This document shows, piece after piece, positions 32,582 to 41,800 of a stretch of 42,477 nt of DNA. Location: contig CAJUPP010000025.1 of NCBI GenBank assembly GCA_910588325.1, forward strand, positions 1 through 42,477, read 5' to 3'. The notes below the pieces were generated by a model. The model made no database searches. It was given only the letters and a program-made list of their open reading frames with translations, and had not been told where the DNA came from. How positions within the stretch are numbered: the stretch's first letter is position 1; every line of letters begins with the position of its first letter. This DNA comes from an uncultured Hungatella sp. GTDB taxonomy: Bacteria; Bacillota; Clostridia; Lachnospirales; Lachnospiraceae. Made by a program: the position numbers and the translations under genes.

Positions 32582-33799
32582 TTACATCAAACTATACATG
32601 GTAAACAGCGGCAGATAGATAGAGATAACAATAAAACCTGTCAGAACCGCCAATGCCGTTAAAAGAGCCGGTTCCAGTCTGGACATCATTCTCTTTTCCG
32701 CATAGTCGGCCTGACTGTCAAAATATTTTCCGATAGAATAAAGCATCTCCTCCAACTCGCCTGTCTCTTCCCCAAGAGCACATACTTCCTTCAAAGTATC
32801 CGGATAACTGTTTTTCTCCCTCATACAGTCCCCTAAAGAATATCCCTCCCACACCTTCTGTGCCATCCATACCATCTCTTTGGCCAGCATATAGTTCTCC
32901 AATGTCTTTGCCGTCACCTCCAGAGCCTGAGGAAGGGACAGTCCGGATGACAGCATGGTAGACATGGTATAGGCAAAATGTCCAGAAATTCTGAGTATCC
33001 TGATTTTTCCAAAAACAGGACTTTTCAGCTTCATCCGGTTCCATAAAAGCCGTCCTCTCTCTGTTCTGATGCAGCACAAAGACAAAACCATCGCTGCCAG
33101 GGCCGCGATGATTCCGTGAAACAGATGGTTTCGGAAGAAATCCGAGATGCCAATCAATATTTTTGTCGAAAAAGGAAGTTCCCCATCCAATTCTGCAAAT
33201 ACGCTGGTTAAGGTGGGAATCACCTTTACCATAACAATCATAACCACAGTGACCGCTGTGGCCAACACAAAAGACGGATAAGTCATAACCGCGGCAATCT
33301 TCTGTTTCATCTCATACTGTTTCTCATAATAGACAGCCAGATTTCCGAAAGCCAGCTCCAAAGTCCCGGAGCGTTCTCCCGCTCGGATCGTCTCGAGAAA
33401 CACTGACGGAAATGCTTCCGAATCGGCTTCTTTAAGGCTGTCAGCAAGAGTCCATCCTGCAATCACGCGGCTTTCCGCCTCCTTCAATATTTTTCTCATA
33501 TTCCTGTTTTCAATCTGTTCCCCGATCAGTCTCACACATTTTGCCAGAGGAATTCCGGATCGCAGGACGAAAGAAAACTGAGAGGCCAACATGGACAATT
33601 CCTGAAAATTCACCTGCCTTGGTCCGATCTCCATAGACAGAATGGCAGACAGCTTTCTTACGGGAGTAATCTTCGTCACGACCCGGCAGCTCTGCCTGAT
33701 CTGAACGAGCGCTTCGTATTCGTCAGCCGCCTCCACGGTTCCTTCTACCGAAAGCCCCTCCTGGGAAATACCTTTATATTTGTACTGCCTATTTCCCAT
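32582..33799 (-). CDS. Type II secretion/type IV pilus platform protein (PilC/GspF)
   Basis: A 405-aa inner-membrane platform protein with two T2SF domains (about 65-190 and 270-395) and three membrane helices (near 165-195, 215-235 and 375-400). Family marks are QLSMLASQFSFVLRSGIPLAKC-like text in the first half, read as ELSMLASQFSFVLRSG, plus RAGERSGTLE and its duplicate ALGEETGELEEML in the second. CGGAGG lies 9 nt before the ATG. It anchors the assembly motor in pilus or pseudopilus systems. Only the pilin gene follows; no assembly ATPase, prepilin peptidase or other component lies in the window, so the rest must be elsewhere or the locus is reduced. Confidence 0.93.
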   Translation of the reverse strand: MGNRQYKYKGISQEGLSVEGTVEAADEYEALVQIRQSCRVVTKITPVRKLSAILSMEIGPRQVNFQELSMLASQFSFVLRSGIPLAKCVRLIGEQIENRNMRKILKEAESRVIAGWTLADSLKEADSEAFPSVFLETIRAGERSGTLELAFGNLAVYYEKQYEMKQKIAAVMTYPSFVLATAVTVVMIVMVKVIPTLTSVFAELDGELPFSTKILIGISDFFRNHLFHGIIAALAAMVLSLCCIRTERGRLLWNRMKLKSPVFGKIRILRISGHFAYTMSTMLSSGLSLPQALEVTAKTLENYMLAKEMVWMAQKVWEGYSLGDCMREKNSYPDTLKEVCALGEETGELEEMLYSIGKYFDSQADYAEKRMMSRLEPALLTALAVLTGFIVISIYLPLFTMYSLM

Positions 33800-33914
33800 A
33801 GCTTCTTTCCTCCGATCTATCCCTCTGCCTTTCCCTCCTCATTTTAACATGTATCGGAAAGCATGGCAAGCGTCAGCGGAATTTCTCTCAAGCTCCATTT
33901 TTTCCTTTCATCTA

Positions 33915-34841
33915 CTACAAAATCAAAATCAACGCCCCCGTAATCACCACAATACTGATTACGATTGTCAAAGAATTAATGGCACTTGACAATTCCACAT
34001 CCCCGCCGATCTTTCCGGTAAATGCAGGGCTGACAGAAGAAACCGGCGCCAGCACCACAATGGCCAGTGCCTGCCGAACCTCCAGCGGAAACGGAAGCAG
34101 AAAGAAAAATCCCAAAGAAAATGCAAGTGCTGTTCCATAACGGATAACAAGAATCTTCAGAATCTCCGCTATCTTTTCCTTATCCATGTGGATTTCGAAT
34201 CCGATTCCAATCATCAAAAGTGCCAGAAATGCATTGGCGCCTCCTGCTGTCTCCGCAAACAGAATCACCACATCAGGAAGTTTCAGACGAAGGACTGTCA
34301 AAAGCGTCATAATCACATAGGTATCAAAGGGAACCGAAGACACTAATGTTTTGAGAACTGTCCTGAAAGAACCGGGACCGTTTCCGCTTCCATTGCTGAC
34401 CGTACTTGCCAGGCTGAAGGTAACTCCGGTACACATGACAGAATTTCCTGCATCAAACAGGCTGGTAGCAGCAAAACCCACAGGTCCCAGAAAACTCTGA
34501 ACGAAAGGCATGGTAAAATTGCCAATGTTGTATCCGGTCATATTTAACATGTCAAAGGCCTTCTGCTTTCCGGATTTCGTCAGGTTTATGCAGTAGGCAA
34601 TTATCAGCAGTACTCCATTGCAAATCAGGCCGAACACACACAGAATCAGCATAGAACTCTCCATGCTGATTTTACTGAAGTTGGCTACAATGGCCGCCGG
34701 CAATGTAATCTTTATTACGATTTTCGATAAAAGGTAAAAATCTTTGGCATGAAAAAAGCCTGTCCGTTTCAGTCCATATCCCATGGCAATAATGGCTACA
34801 AAGGCCAGCGCTTTCATCAAAACCTCTGTTATTCCTGTCAC
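33915..34841 (-). CDS. AEC-family transporter
   Basis: A 308-aa membrane protein of the auxin efflux carrier family (PF03547) with about ten helices in two inverted halves. A GTG at 34841 has GGGAGG 7 nt upstream. An upstream ATG at 34910 would run through the hairpin and add polar residues. Half one contains MGYGLKRTGFF and YNIGNFTMPFVQSFLGP, the unwound-helix region of this fold; half two contains VLAPVSSVSPAFTGK and ends VVITGALILIL. Bacterial members move malate, other carboxylates or related anions. It is 77 nt after ilvE, which hints (inference only) at a link to branched-chain keto or amino acids. Confidence 0.88.
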   Translation of the reverse strand: MTGITEVLMKALAFVAIIAMGYGLKRTGFFHAKDFYLLSKIVIKITLPAAIVANFSKISMESSMLILCVFGLICNGVLLIIAYCINLTKSGKQKAFDMLNMTGYNIGNFTMPFVQSFLGPVGFAATSLFDAGNSVMCTGVTFSLASTVSNGSGNGPGSFRTVLKTLVSSVPFDTYVIMTLLTVLRLKLPDVVILFAETAGGANAFLALLMIGIGFEIHMDKEKIAEILKILVIRYGTALAFSLGFFFLLPFPLEVRQALAIVVLAPVSSVSPAFTGKIGGDVELSSAINSLTIVISIVVITGALILIL

Positions 34842-34862
34842 AATTTCCTCCCTCTCGTACAA

Positions 34863-34900
34863 GTAGGGAAGATATACCCGTGAGTATAACTCTTCCCTAC
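34863..34900. terminator. Long hairpin between ilvE and the transporter
   Basis: Arms GTAGGGAAGA (34863-34872) and TCTTCCCTAC (34891-34900) are perfect complements, with an inner TATAC/GTATA extension. No T-run follows. It could attenuate read-through from ilvE, protect the ilvE 3' end, or bind a protein. Confidence 0.6.
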
Positions 34901-34917
34901 CTGATGACATTTCGTCC

Positions 34918-35988
34918 CTATTTCACTTCCACACTCCAACCCTTTGGTCCTTCAATCTTTCCTAACTGAATCCCGGTAATGGTATCGTACAGTTTTTGGG
35001 TCAGTTCCCCAATCCCGCCGCCGCCGATTGCCATTCTCTCTTCCTCATACCGCAGTTCTCCCACAGGAGAGATAACCGCGGCCGTACCGGTGCCAAAACA
35101 CTCTTCCATGGCCCCTGACTCTGCCGCTGCAACCACTTCATCCACGGAGATAACCTTCTCCTCCACAGGAACGCCCCATTCCCTGCACAGGGCGATAACG
35201 GAGTCTCTGGTTACGCCTGGAAGAATACTGCCGTTTAACTTCGGTGTCACTACGGTGCCGTTAATCTTAAAGAAGATATTCATAGCTCCTACTTCCTCGA
35301 TATATTTTCGATGAACGCCGTCCAGCCACAATACCTGGGAATATCCCTCATCATGGGCTTTTACCTGGGAAGCAAGGGAAGCCACATAGTTTCCGCCTGT
35401 TTTGGCCTCGCCGATACCGCCTTTTACCGCACGGACATACTCATCCTCAATCCAAATCTTAACCGGATCCAGTCCGCTTGCATAATAAGCGCCTACGGGA
35501 GACAGAATAATCATAAATTTATACGTATGAGACGGCCTCACTCCCAAAAAGGGGTCTGTGGCAATCACAAAAGGACGGATATACAGGGAGGTTCCCGGCT
35601 TCGTAGGAATCCAGTCTTTCTCCACACTTACCACGGTTTTCAGAGCTTCCATGAAGATATCCTCTGAAATATCCGGGATACACAGCCTGCGGTTACTTCT
35701 GTTGGCCCTCTCAATATTTTTGTCGGGACGGAACAACAGGACTCTTCCATCATCCGTCTTATAGGCCTTCAGCCCTTCGAACATCTCCTGACCATAATGG
35801 AATACCATGCAGGATGGCTCTAACTCTAATTTATGATATGGTACGATTCTGGGATCATACCAGCCTTTTCCTTCTTCATAATCCATCTCAAACATATGAT
35901 CCGTAAAAATGGTGCCAAATACTAATGGATTATCCTCTCCTGGCTTCTGTTTGGGATTTGCTGTTTTCTCAATTCTGATTGTTTCCAT
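34918..35988 (-). CDS. ilvE: Branched-chain amino acid aminotransferase
   Basis: A 356-aa PLP-dependent class IV aminotransferase that interconverts Leu, Ile and Val with their 2-oxo acids. The sequence is of the longer IlvE/BCAT type (PRIVPYHKLELEPS, FHYGQEMFEGLKAY, LFRPDKNIERANRS, KTGGNYVASLASQVKA, with the PLP lysine expected in the GGIGEAKTGGNY region, and CFGTGTAAVISPVGEL for the phosphate-binding end). Length is normal. AAAGGAG lies 8 nt before the ATG. A near-consensus promoter at 36121-36149 gives a leader of about 125 nt with no T-box motif. The AEC transporter follows on the same strand. Confidence 0.97.
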   Translation of the reverse strand: METIRIEKTANPKQKPGEDNPLVFGTIFTDHMFEMDYEEGKGWYDPRIVPYHKLELEPSCMVFHYGQEMFEGLKAYKTDDGRVLLFRPDKNIERANRSNRRLCIPDISEDIFMEALKTVVSVEKDWIPTKPGTSLYIRPFVIATDPFLGVRPSHTYKFMIILSPVGAYYASGLDPVKIWIEDEYVRAVKGGIGEAKTGGNYVASLASQVKAHDEGYSQVLWLDGVHRKYIEEVGAMNIFFKINGTVVTPKLNGSILPGVTRDSVIALCREWGVPVEEKVISVDEVVAAAESGAMEECFGTGTAAVISPVGELRYEEERMAIGGGGIGELTQKLYDTITGIQLGKIEGPKGWSVEVK

Positions 35989-36120
35989 AATTGGTTCTCC
36001 TTTTCCTCTGCCAGTGTTTTGCCTCCCTCATACTTTCGTGTACGTTCGAATCCTTCGTATCTGAATTTCAGTAAATAGACGAGACAAGGCACTTATTTTA
36101 TTTCCATAAATTTATATCCC

Positions 36121-36149
36121 ATTATGTGTCAAAACTTCCCATCTGTCAA
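36121..36149 (-). promoter_or_regulatory. Promoter of ilvE
   Basis: -35 TTGACA (36144-36149), exactly 17 bp, -10 CATAAT (36121-36126) on the minus strand. The second half of the spacer repeats TTTTGACA. Confidence 0.85.
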
Positions 36150-36190
36150 TCCTTTTTTTGTTGCTTTGAAAGTCGCGAATCCTCGCTGTA

Positions 36191-36342
36191 GGTCTGCGCA
36201 CCTGCTGCGCTGACCGTACGGCGCTAAAATGCCATTTTGGGCATTTTGTGTGCATCCCCCGGAGAGTTCACAGGAATCCCTCTTTCATTCATACACGTAA
36301 ATACGGCACGAGATGCCCGTATTCCAGACACTTCGCGCCGTA
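36191..36342. repeat. Three-hairpin structured intergenic element
   Basis: Between the GH3 gene and the ilvE promoter, three inverted repeats follow in tandem. They are GGTC-t-GCGCA with TGCGC-t-GACC (36191-36215); AAAATGCC with GGCATTTT (36226-36247); and AATACGG with CCGTATT (36300-36323). In addition TACGGCGC (36217-36224) and GCGCCGTA (36335-36342) are complementary and enclose the last two, so the whole can close as one branched structure. No coding frame is convincing. Confidence 0.7.
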
Positions 36343-36365
36343 TAATTTCTGATAATTTTTTTGAT

Positions 36366-38159
36366 TTAGAAATGAGTATCCCAAAGTCCGCAGAAGCTGT
36401 CAATGGGATCTTCTCCTACGAAGCTCTCCGCTCCGCTTACCAGCTTCTCGACCACCACGTTCATGGTCTGATCATTGGTATCATAAGCATTGATAAAGGT
36501 GCGCACCTGAGGCATATCCACCAGGATCGTAGGATGGCCCATGTTCAGAGCAATAACCGGAACCTCATGGACATACCACGGAATCTCCCCGCCGCCCTTT
36601 GTCATGCCCCAACCGGGACGGGCCACTGCCTGAAAACCTCCGGCCACATCACACAGGGTAATGATAAGGTCCTGTCTTGCCGCAAACTCGCTGATGGTAT
36701 CCTTTCCTGCAAAATACAGGTTGATATCCGGCTTGCCGCCTTCTGCCATCTGTTTCTTCATCTTCTCCAACGGGCTTTCATAGATAAACACTTCAAACCC
36801 TTTAGCCTCCAGCTTCTCTTTCAGCCTCTCTGCCGGTGATTTGCCGGAACCGCCTCCATGTATCAGCGCGCCCATTCCGCCTGCTTCCACACCCTTTACA
36901 TACACAATCATGATTTTCTTATATTTTTCAGGTGTAAGAGGCAGTACATCCTTATCCAGATATTTTACCAGCACCGTACCCTTTTCAGAAATTTCTTTTG
37001 CCATATCCTTGTGTTCTTTACAGCCGATAACTTCCTTCAAAAGCTCCTTTGGCGGCATGATCTCTGTCTTTGCCTTCTTGTGAAGTCCCATATGGGCCTT
37101 CAGGCCAAGAATCCGGTGAAGGGCGTCTGATAAGCGCTCCTCTGTGATTAACCCGGATTTGTATCCGTTCATCATGGACTCAAAATCCTCGTCCATGTCA
37201 TTGAAGAACAGGAACATGTCCACACCTGCAGCGATGGCATGGGGAACCACTTCGCTTCTCTTCATGCGGCATGTCAGGCCAACCATGTGACTGGCGTCTG
37301 TCAACACCATGCCGTTAAAGCCTAATTTTCCCTTCAACAGTCCCTGAATCAATTCCGGGCTTAAAGTGGCTGGCTGGATGTCCTCATCTTTTATATCCGG
37401 GTTAAAATACCGGGTGTATGCCGGCTGCATAATATGGCCTGCCATAATGGCTTCCAAGCCATTCTCAATCAATCGCTCATATACCTTTCCGAAAGTGGCA
37501 TCCCACTCTTCACAGGAAAAAGTATTGACGCTGTTAGCAATATGCTGGTCGCGGTCATCCAGTCCGTCTCCTGGGAAATGCTTGGCTGCGCAGCAAAAGC
37601 CGGGATTCTGGTGTGCTCCCAGCATGTACTGGGTCGCCATCTCTGCTACCTGCTCCGGATCATTGCCGAAGTTGCGCAGACCAATAACCGGATTGTGCCA
37701 GTTGTAATAAATATCGGAAAGAGGTGCAAAAGACAGGTTACATCCAATTGCCGCCGCTTCTTTATTGGACATGCGTCCCATCTCATAGGCATACTTTGGA
37801 TTTCTGGTGGAACCAATTTTCACCGGATGTCCAATGAGGCTGCCGTCCACGCAGGCTCCGTTGCCTCCTGCTTCCGTGTTACAGGCAATAATCAGCGGTA
37901 TCTTTGAATTTTCCTGTAAAATACGGTTCTGCTCATAGACTGCTTCCGAAGTAGCCGGGTTGTACCGGATTCCTCCGATGTGGTACTTGTTCACCGTCAT
38001 CTTCAGATAATCCTCTTCCCTACTGGAACCCATGTTAAAGAACAGTTGTCCGATCTTTTCCTCCAGGCTCATACCTGCAATGGTATCCTCCACCCACTTG
38101 ATGTCCTCATCCGACAGATAGTAGGGCTTGGCTTTCAGATCCACTTTCTTTGCTTCCAT
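36366..38159 (-). CDS. Glycoside hydrolase family 3, NagZ-like beta-N-acetylhexosaminidase
   Basis: A 597-aa cytoplasmic GH3 enzyme; there is no signal peptide. The N-terminal TIM barrel (about 15-345) has EEKIGQLFF, the substrate-binding KHFPGDG with the downstream DRDQHIANSVN (His-Asp loop seen in hexosaminidases), HIMQPAYTRYF, and the nucleophile Asp in GMVLTDASHM (about residue 287). The C-terminal part (about 360-597) is an alpha/beta domain with EKGTVLVKYLDKDVLPL and a Gly-rich loop (MGALIHGGGSGKSP). The likely role is peptidoglycan or chitooligosaccharide GlcNAc recycling, but GH3 specificity is broad. AGGAGG lies 10 nt before the ATG. No partner gene adjoins it. Confidence 0.92.
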   Translation of the reverse strand: MEAKKVDLKAKPYYLSDEDIKWVEDTIAGMSLEEKIGQLFFNMGSSREEDYLKMTVNKYHIGGIRYNPATSEAVYEQNRILQENSKIPLIIACNTEAGGNGACVDGSLIGHPVKIGSTRNPKYAYEMGRMSNKEAAAIGCNLSFAPLSDIYYNWHNPVIGLRNFGNDPEQVAEMATQYMLGAHQNPGFCCAAKHFPGDGLDDRDQHIANSVNTFSCEEWDATFGKVYERLIENGLEAIMAGHIMQPAYTRYFNPDIKDEDIQPATLSPELIQGLLKGKLGFNGMVLTDASHMVGLTCRMKRSEVVPHAIAAGVDMFLFFNDMDEDFESMMNGYKSGLITEERLSDALHRILGLKAHMGLHKKAKTEIMPPKELLKEVIGCKEHKDMAKEISEKGTVLVKYLDKDVLPLTPEKYKKIMIVYVKGVEAGGMGALIHGGGSGKSPAERLKEKLEAKGFEVFIYESPLEKMKKQMAEGGKPDINLYFAGKDTISEFAARQDLIITLCDVAGGFQAVARPGWGMTKGGGEIPWYVHEVPVIALNMGHPTILVDMPQVRTFINAYDTNDQTMNVVVEKLVSGAESFVGEDPIDSFCGLWDTHF

Positions 38160-38313
38160 AAATGAAATACCTCCTTCTCTTATTGGAACACGTTATCTTT
38201 TACCCATCCCGCGCTCACTTGTACTTATTCTTACACAATTTTCCAAAAAATACAAGCATTTCCAACGATTGTACCGTTTTCCACAAATGAAGGAACTGTT
38301 AAAAATACAAATT

Positions 38314-38583
38314 CTATGCTCCCTGCTCTGCCTCGTCCTCTCCTTCCTTATCACTCAAAAGTTCCTTAAGCTGCCCTACGGAAAGATTCTTTTCTTTTAA
38401 AAGTCTTGTCACTTCCCGTATCTGCTCATTCTCAATCTCCTCTGACAAAGTCTGCCGCTTCTCCTGCAGCTCCGAGAGGGCCGTCGTGTACTGTGCGATG
38501 GTCTCCTCTGTCTTAAGTAACTCTTCCTCAAGCCTTTCCTGTTTTGTTCTTCTTGGTCTTCTATGTTTTTCCAGCTGTTCCAT
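38314..38583 (-). CDS. Small coiled-coil protein (DUF4315-like)
   Basis: An 89-aa, very polar protein. AAGGAGG lies 8 nt before the ATG. A basic N-terminus (EKHRRPRRTKQERLEEELL) leads into a heptad-like coiled coil (ETIAQYTTALSELQEKRQ), then a helical end EVTRLLKEKNLSVGQLKELL and an acidic tail. The pattern of a short coiled coil followed by a (L/V)xxLLK.KNLS...LxxLL helix resembles DUF4315 proteins carried by clostridial conjugative elements (from memory). No conjugation genes are near, so it is either a stray remnant or a chromosomal relative. Function is unknown. Confidence 0.7.
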   Translation of the reverse strand: MEQLEKHRRPRRTKQERLEEELLKTEETIAQYTTALSELQEKRQTLSEEIENEQIREVTRLLKEKNLSVGQLKELLSDKEGEDEAEQGA

Positions 38584-38683
38584 TTCCGATACCTCCTTAA
38601 TTTTACATTCTTGTCCATATATTACCAGTTTATGTCCAAAAAACAGATTCTATTCATAAAATTAAAAATCCCGGACGCACTTG

Positions 38684-38710
38684 CTGTTTTCAGGTACTCA
38701 GCAAACAGCA
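38684..38710. other. Hairpin upstream of the hybrid kinase promoter
   Basis: GCTGTTT and AAACAGC are perfect complements around a 13-nt loop, just before the -35 at 38716. It could be an operator or a terminator for minus-strand or incoming transcription. Confidence 0.4.
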
Positions 38711-38715
38711 AAATG

Positions 38716-38744
38716 TTGACAGGATACCGTATGATTGATAAAAT
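38716..38744 (+). promoter_or_regulatory. Promoter of the hybrid kinase
   Basis: -35 TTGACA (38716-38721), exactly 17 bp, -10 TAAAAT (38739-38744). Start expected near 38751, leaving a leader of about 68 nt with GGGGG 7-8 nt before the ATG. Confidence 0.88.
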
Positions 38745-38818
38745 AGTACCTATATGAAAGAACTATTCCATCATGTACCATTGGAATCTTTTTTTGCAGT
38801 ATACAAGGGGGAAAGCCA

Positions 38819-41800
38819 ATGTATCAGTGCCATCTTAATTTTTATTTAATCGGACAACAGAGCAGAACGTTTGAAATTATAAAGGAAATGCCTTCTTTTG
38901 AACATTTTACCCACAATTTTTGGGAGAGCGATATACCGGATTCGGATATGATAAAACGGGCAGACGTCATTCTGGCCGACCTGCTGACTACCGATGCCCT
39001 AAAAGTTCTTGACACAGTATTAACGAACAAACAGGAGAAAACCCAGTGTATTCTCCTTGCATCGAAAGAGCAGATAGGATTATTCACTGACCGCCTGTCT
39101 TCTGTTCAGGATATCTGGTCTGTGCCCATGTCCGAAGAAGAGCTTCGTTTCCGCTTTCTCCGTTGGCAACAGGCCTGTAAAATGAGCAAAGATTTGTGGC
39201 AGACAAACCACTATCTGGAATCTACTATCAACAGCATCCCAAACCTTATTTGGTACAAGGATAAAAACGGCATTCATGAAAAGGTCAATGACAGTTTCTG
39301 CAAAACGGTTAATAAACCTAAAAATATCGTAGAAGGAAAAGGCCATGCTTTCATATGGGACGTAGAGCATGATGATCCTGCCTGTATCGAGTCCGAACTC
39401 GAGGTTATGTGTAAGAAAGAAACCTGTGTCTCTGAGGAAACCGTTCAGACCGGAGAAGGCGTAAAACTTTTAACGACTTATAAATCTCCTCTGTACGACC
39501 TTGACGGCAGTGTTATGGGTACCGTAGGCGTAGCTATCGATGTGACCCAGGAACGTGCCTATGAACAGGAAATCATCGAGAAGAACCATACCCTGGAGAT
39601 GATCTTTACTACCATGGACTGCGGTGTTATGTGCCACAGCCTGGATGGCTCCTCTATCCTCAGTATAAACAGAGCCGCTCTGAAAATCCTTGGATATGAC
39701 TCCATGGAAGAAATTCTGAAAGACGGCTTTGATATGGTGGCCATGTCTGTGGCAGATGAAGACAAGAACCGTCTGCGTGAATGTATTCTGTCGCTGAAAA
39801 AACCGGGGGACAGCACGGGGATCGAGTACTGTGTCCGACATAAAAATGGTGAAGAGCTCCATATTATGGGCAATGTGAAACTGGTTCGGGAGGATGGAAA
39901 GCTTTTCTATCAGCGTTTTCTTTTAGACTGTACAGAGCAGAAGCTTAAAGAAAAAAAGGAGCGTGTGGAACATGAGCACCACCAGAGAGAGTTATTCCAG
40001 GCACTGACCATTGATTATAACCTTGCCTGCTTTTTTGAACTAGATACCGGCAAAGGCTTCCCTCTCCGCCTGGATGAGAACGACAGCAGCATGTTTCATT
40101 CCGTCTTTACGGAGGAGATTCCGTTTAAAGACAGCATGGAACTTTACATACAAAAATTTGTTTATAGTGAAGATCAAGAGATGCTGCGGGAGGCATCCTC
40201 CCAGGATACTCTTAAGCGGGAACTTTCTGAAAAAAAACTTTATTATGTGAATTATCGTGCCTTTATCGATAGCGAGATCAAATACTACCAGATGAAAGTA
40301 GTCCGTGCAGGCACCTGGAAGAGCCGCCGTGGTATTGTTTTGGGTTTCCGCAGTATGGATGAAGAGATCCGCGATGAGATAGAAAAAAGAAGCCTTCTTC
40401 AGGATGCACTGCAGCAGGCAGAGCGTGCTAACAAGGCCAAAAGCGTATTTCTCTCCAATATGTCCCATGATATCCGCACTCCCATGAATGCCATCGTAGG
40501 CTTTACCTCACTGGCTTTGACTCACATCGATCGGAAAGAGCTGGTAGCGGAATATCTGAAAAAGATTACAACATCCGGCAATCACCTTCTCAGCCTGATC
40601 AATGATATTTTAGACATGAGCCGCATTGAAAGCGGAAAAATTCATCTGGATGAGGAGCTGTGCCTTCTGCCTGACATTTTACATGGTCTTCACAGCATCA
40701 TCCAGGCAGATGTCCACGCGAAACAGCTGGAACTGTATATGGATGCGGTGGATGTGGTAGATGAGGAAATCTACTGTGACAGGCTGAGGCTGAACCAGGT
40801 CCTTTTAAACCTTCTCAGCAATTCCATCAAATATACCTGCGCTGGCGGCACGGTCACCGTGCGGATTATAGAAAAAAAGGGGTATTCCTCCGACTATGCC
40901 AATTATGAGTTCCATATCAAAGATACCGGTATTGGTATGAGCAAAGAATTTGTATCCCATATTTTTGAGCCTTTTGAGCGGGAACGGAATTCTACTACCA
41001 GCGGAATTCAGGGAACCGGCCTGGGGATGGCTATCACGAAGAACATTGTGGATATGATGAACGGTTCCATTGAAGTGAAAAGCGAAAAAGATGTGGGAAC
41101 CGAATTTATTGTTTCCTTCCCCTTCCGCCTTCACGAGGAATCCAAGGAAATACCGATTATTCCTGAATTAAAGGACTGCCGGGCTTTAATCGTAGATGAT
41201 GACTTTAACACCTGTGACAGTGTATCCTATATGCTTCAGCAAATCGGAATGCAAGCAGAATGGACATTGTCCGGAAAAGAAGCGATTTTGCGCACCCGCC
41301 AGGCAATCACTCGCAAAAACAGCTACCATGTCTACATTATCGACTGGCTGATCCCTGACATGAACGGTGTTGAGGTTGCCCGGAGAATCCGCAGAGAAGC
41401 TGGTGAGGAAGTGCCCATTATCATTCTGACTGCCTATGACTGGTCGGATATTGAAGAGGAAGCCCGGGAAGCCGGTGTGACAGGTTTCTGCAGCAAACCA
41501 CTGTTTTTATCGGAACTTCGAGGCTGTCTGCATTCTATCGTAAATGTAGAAGAAAACAGGCACTTGGACATTGACCAAACGGTTGAAATTCCTCATACCG
41601 GACGGATTCTGCTGGCAGAGGATAATGAACTGAATCAGGAGATTGCGGCTGCAATCTTAAATGAAGCAGGATTTTCTACGGAGATTGCAAGTAATGGCCA
41701 GATAGCCGTAGACATGCTGAAAAATTCCGAACCCGGATACTACCGCCTGGTACTGATGGATGTTCAGATGCCGGTCATGGGCGGCTATGAGGCCACCAAA

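Noticed and set aside
35989..36120. T-box or amino-acid attenuator in the ilvE leader
   Set aside because: The conserved GGTGGTACCGCG-type sequence and a T-run terminator are absent, and no leader peptide rich in Leu/Ile/Val codons was seen.
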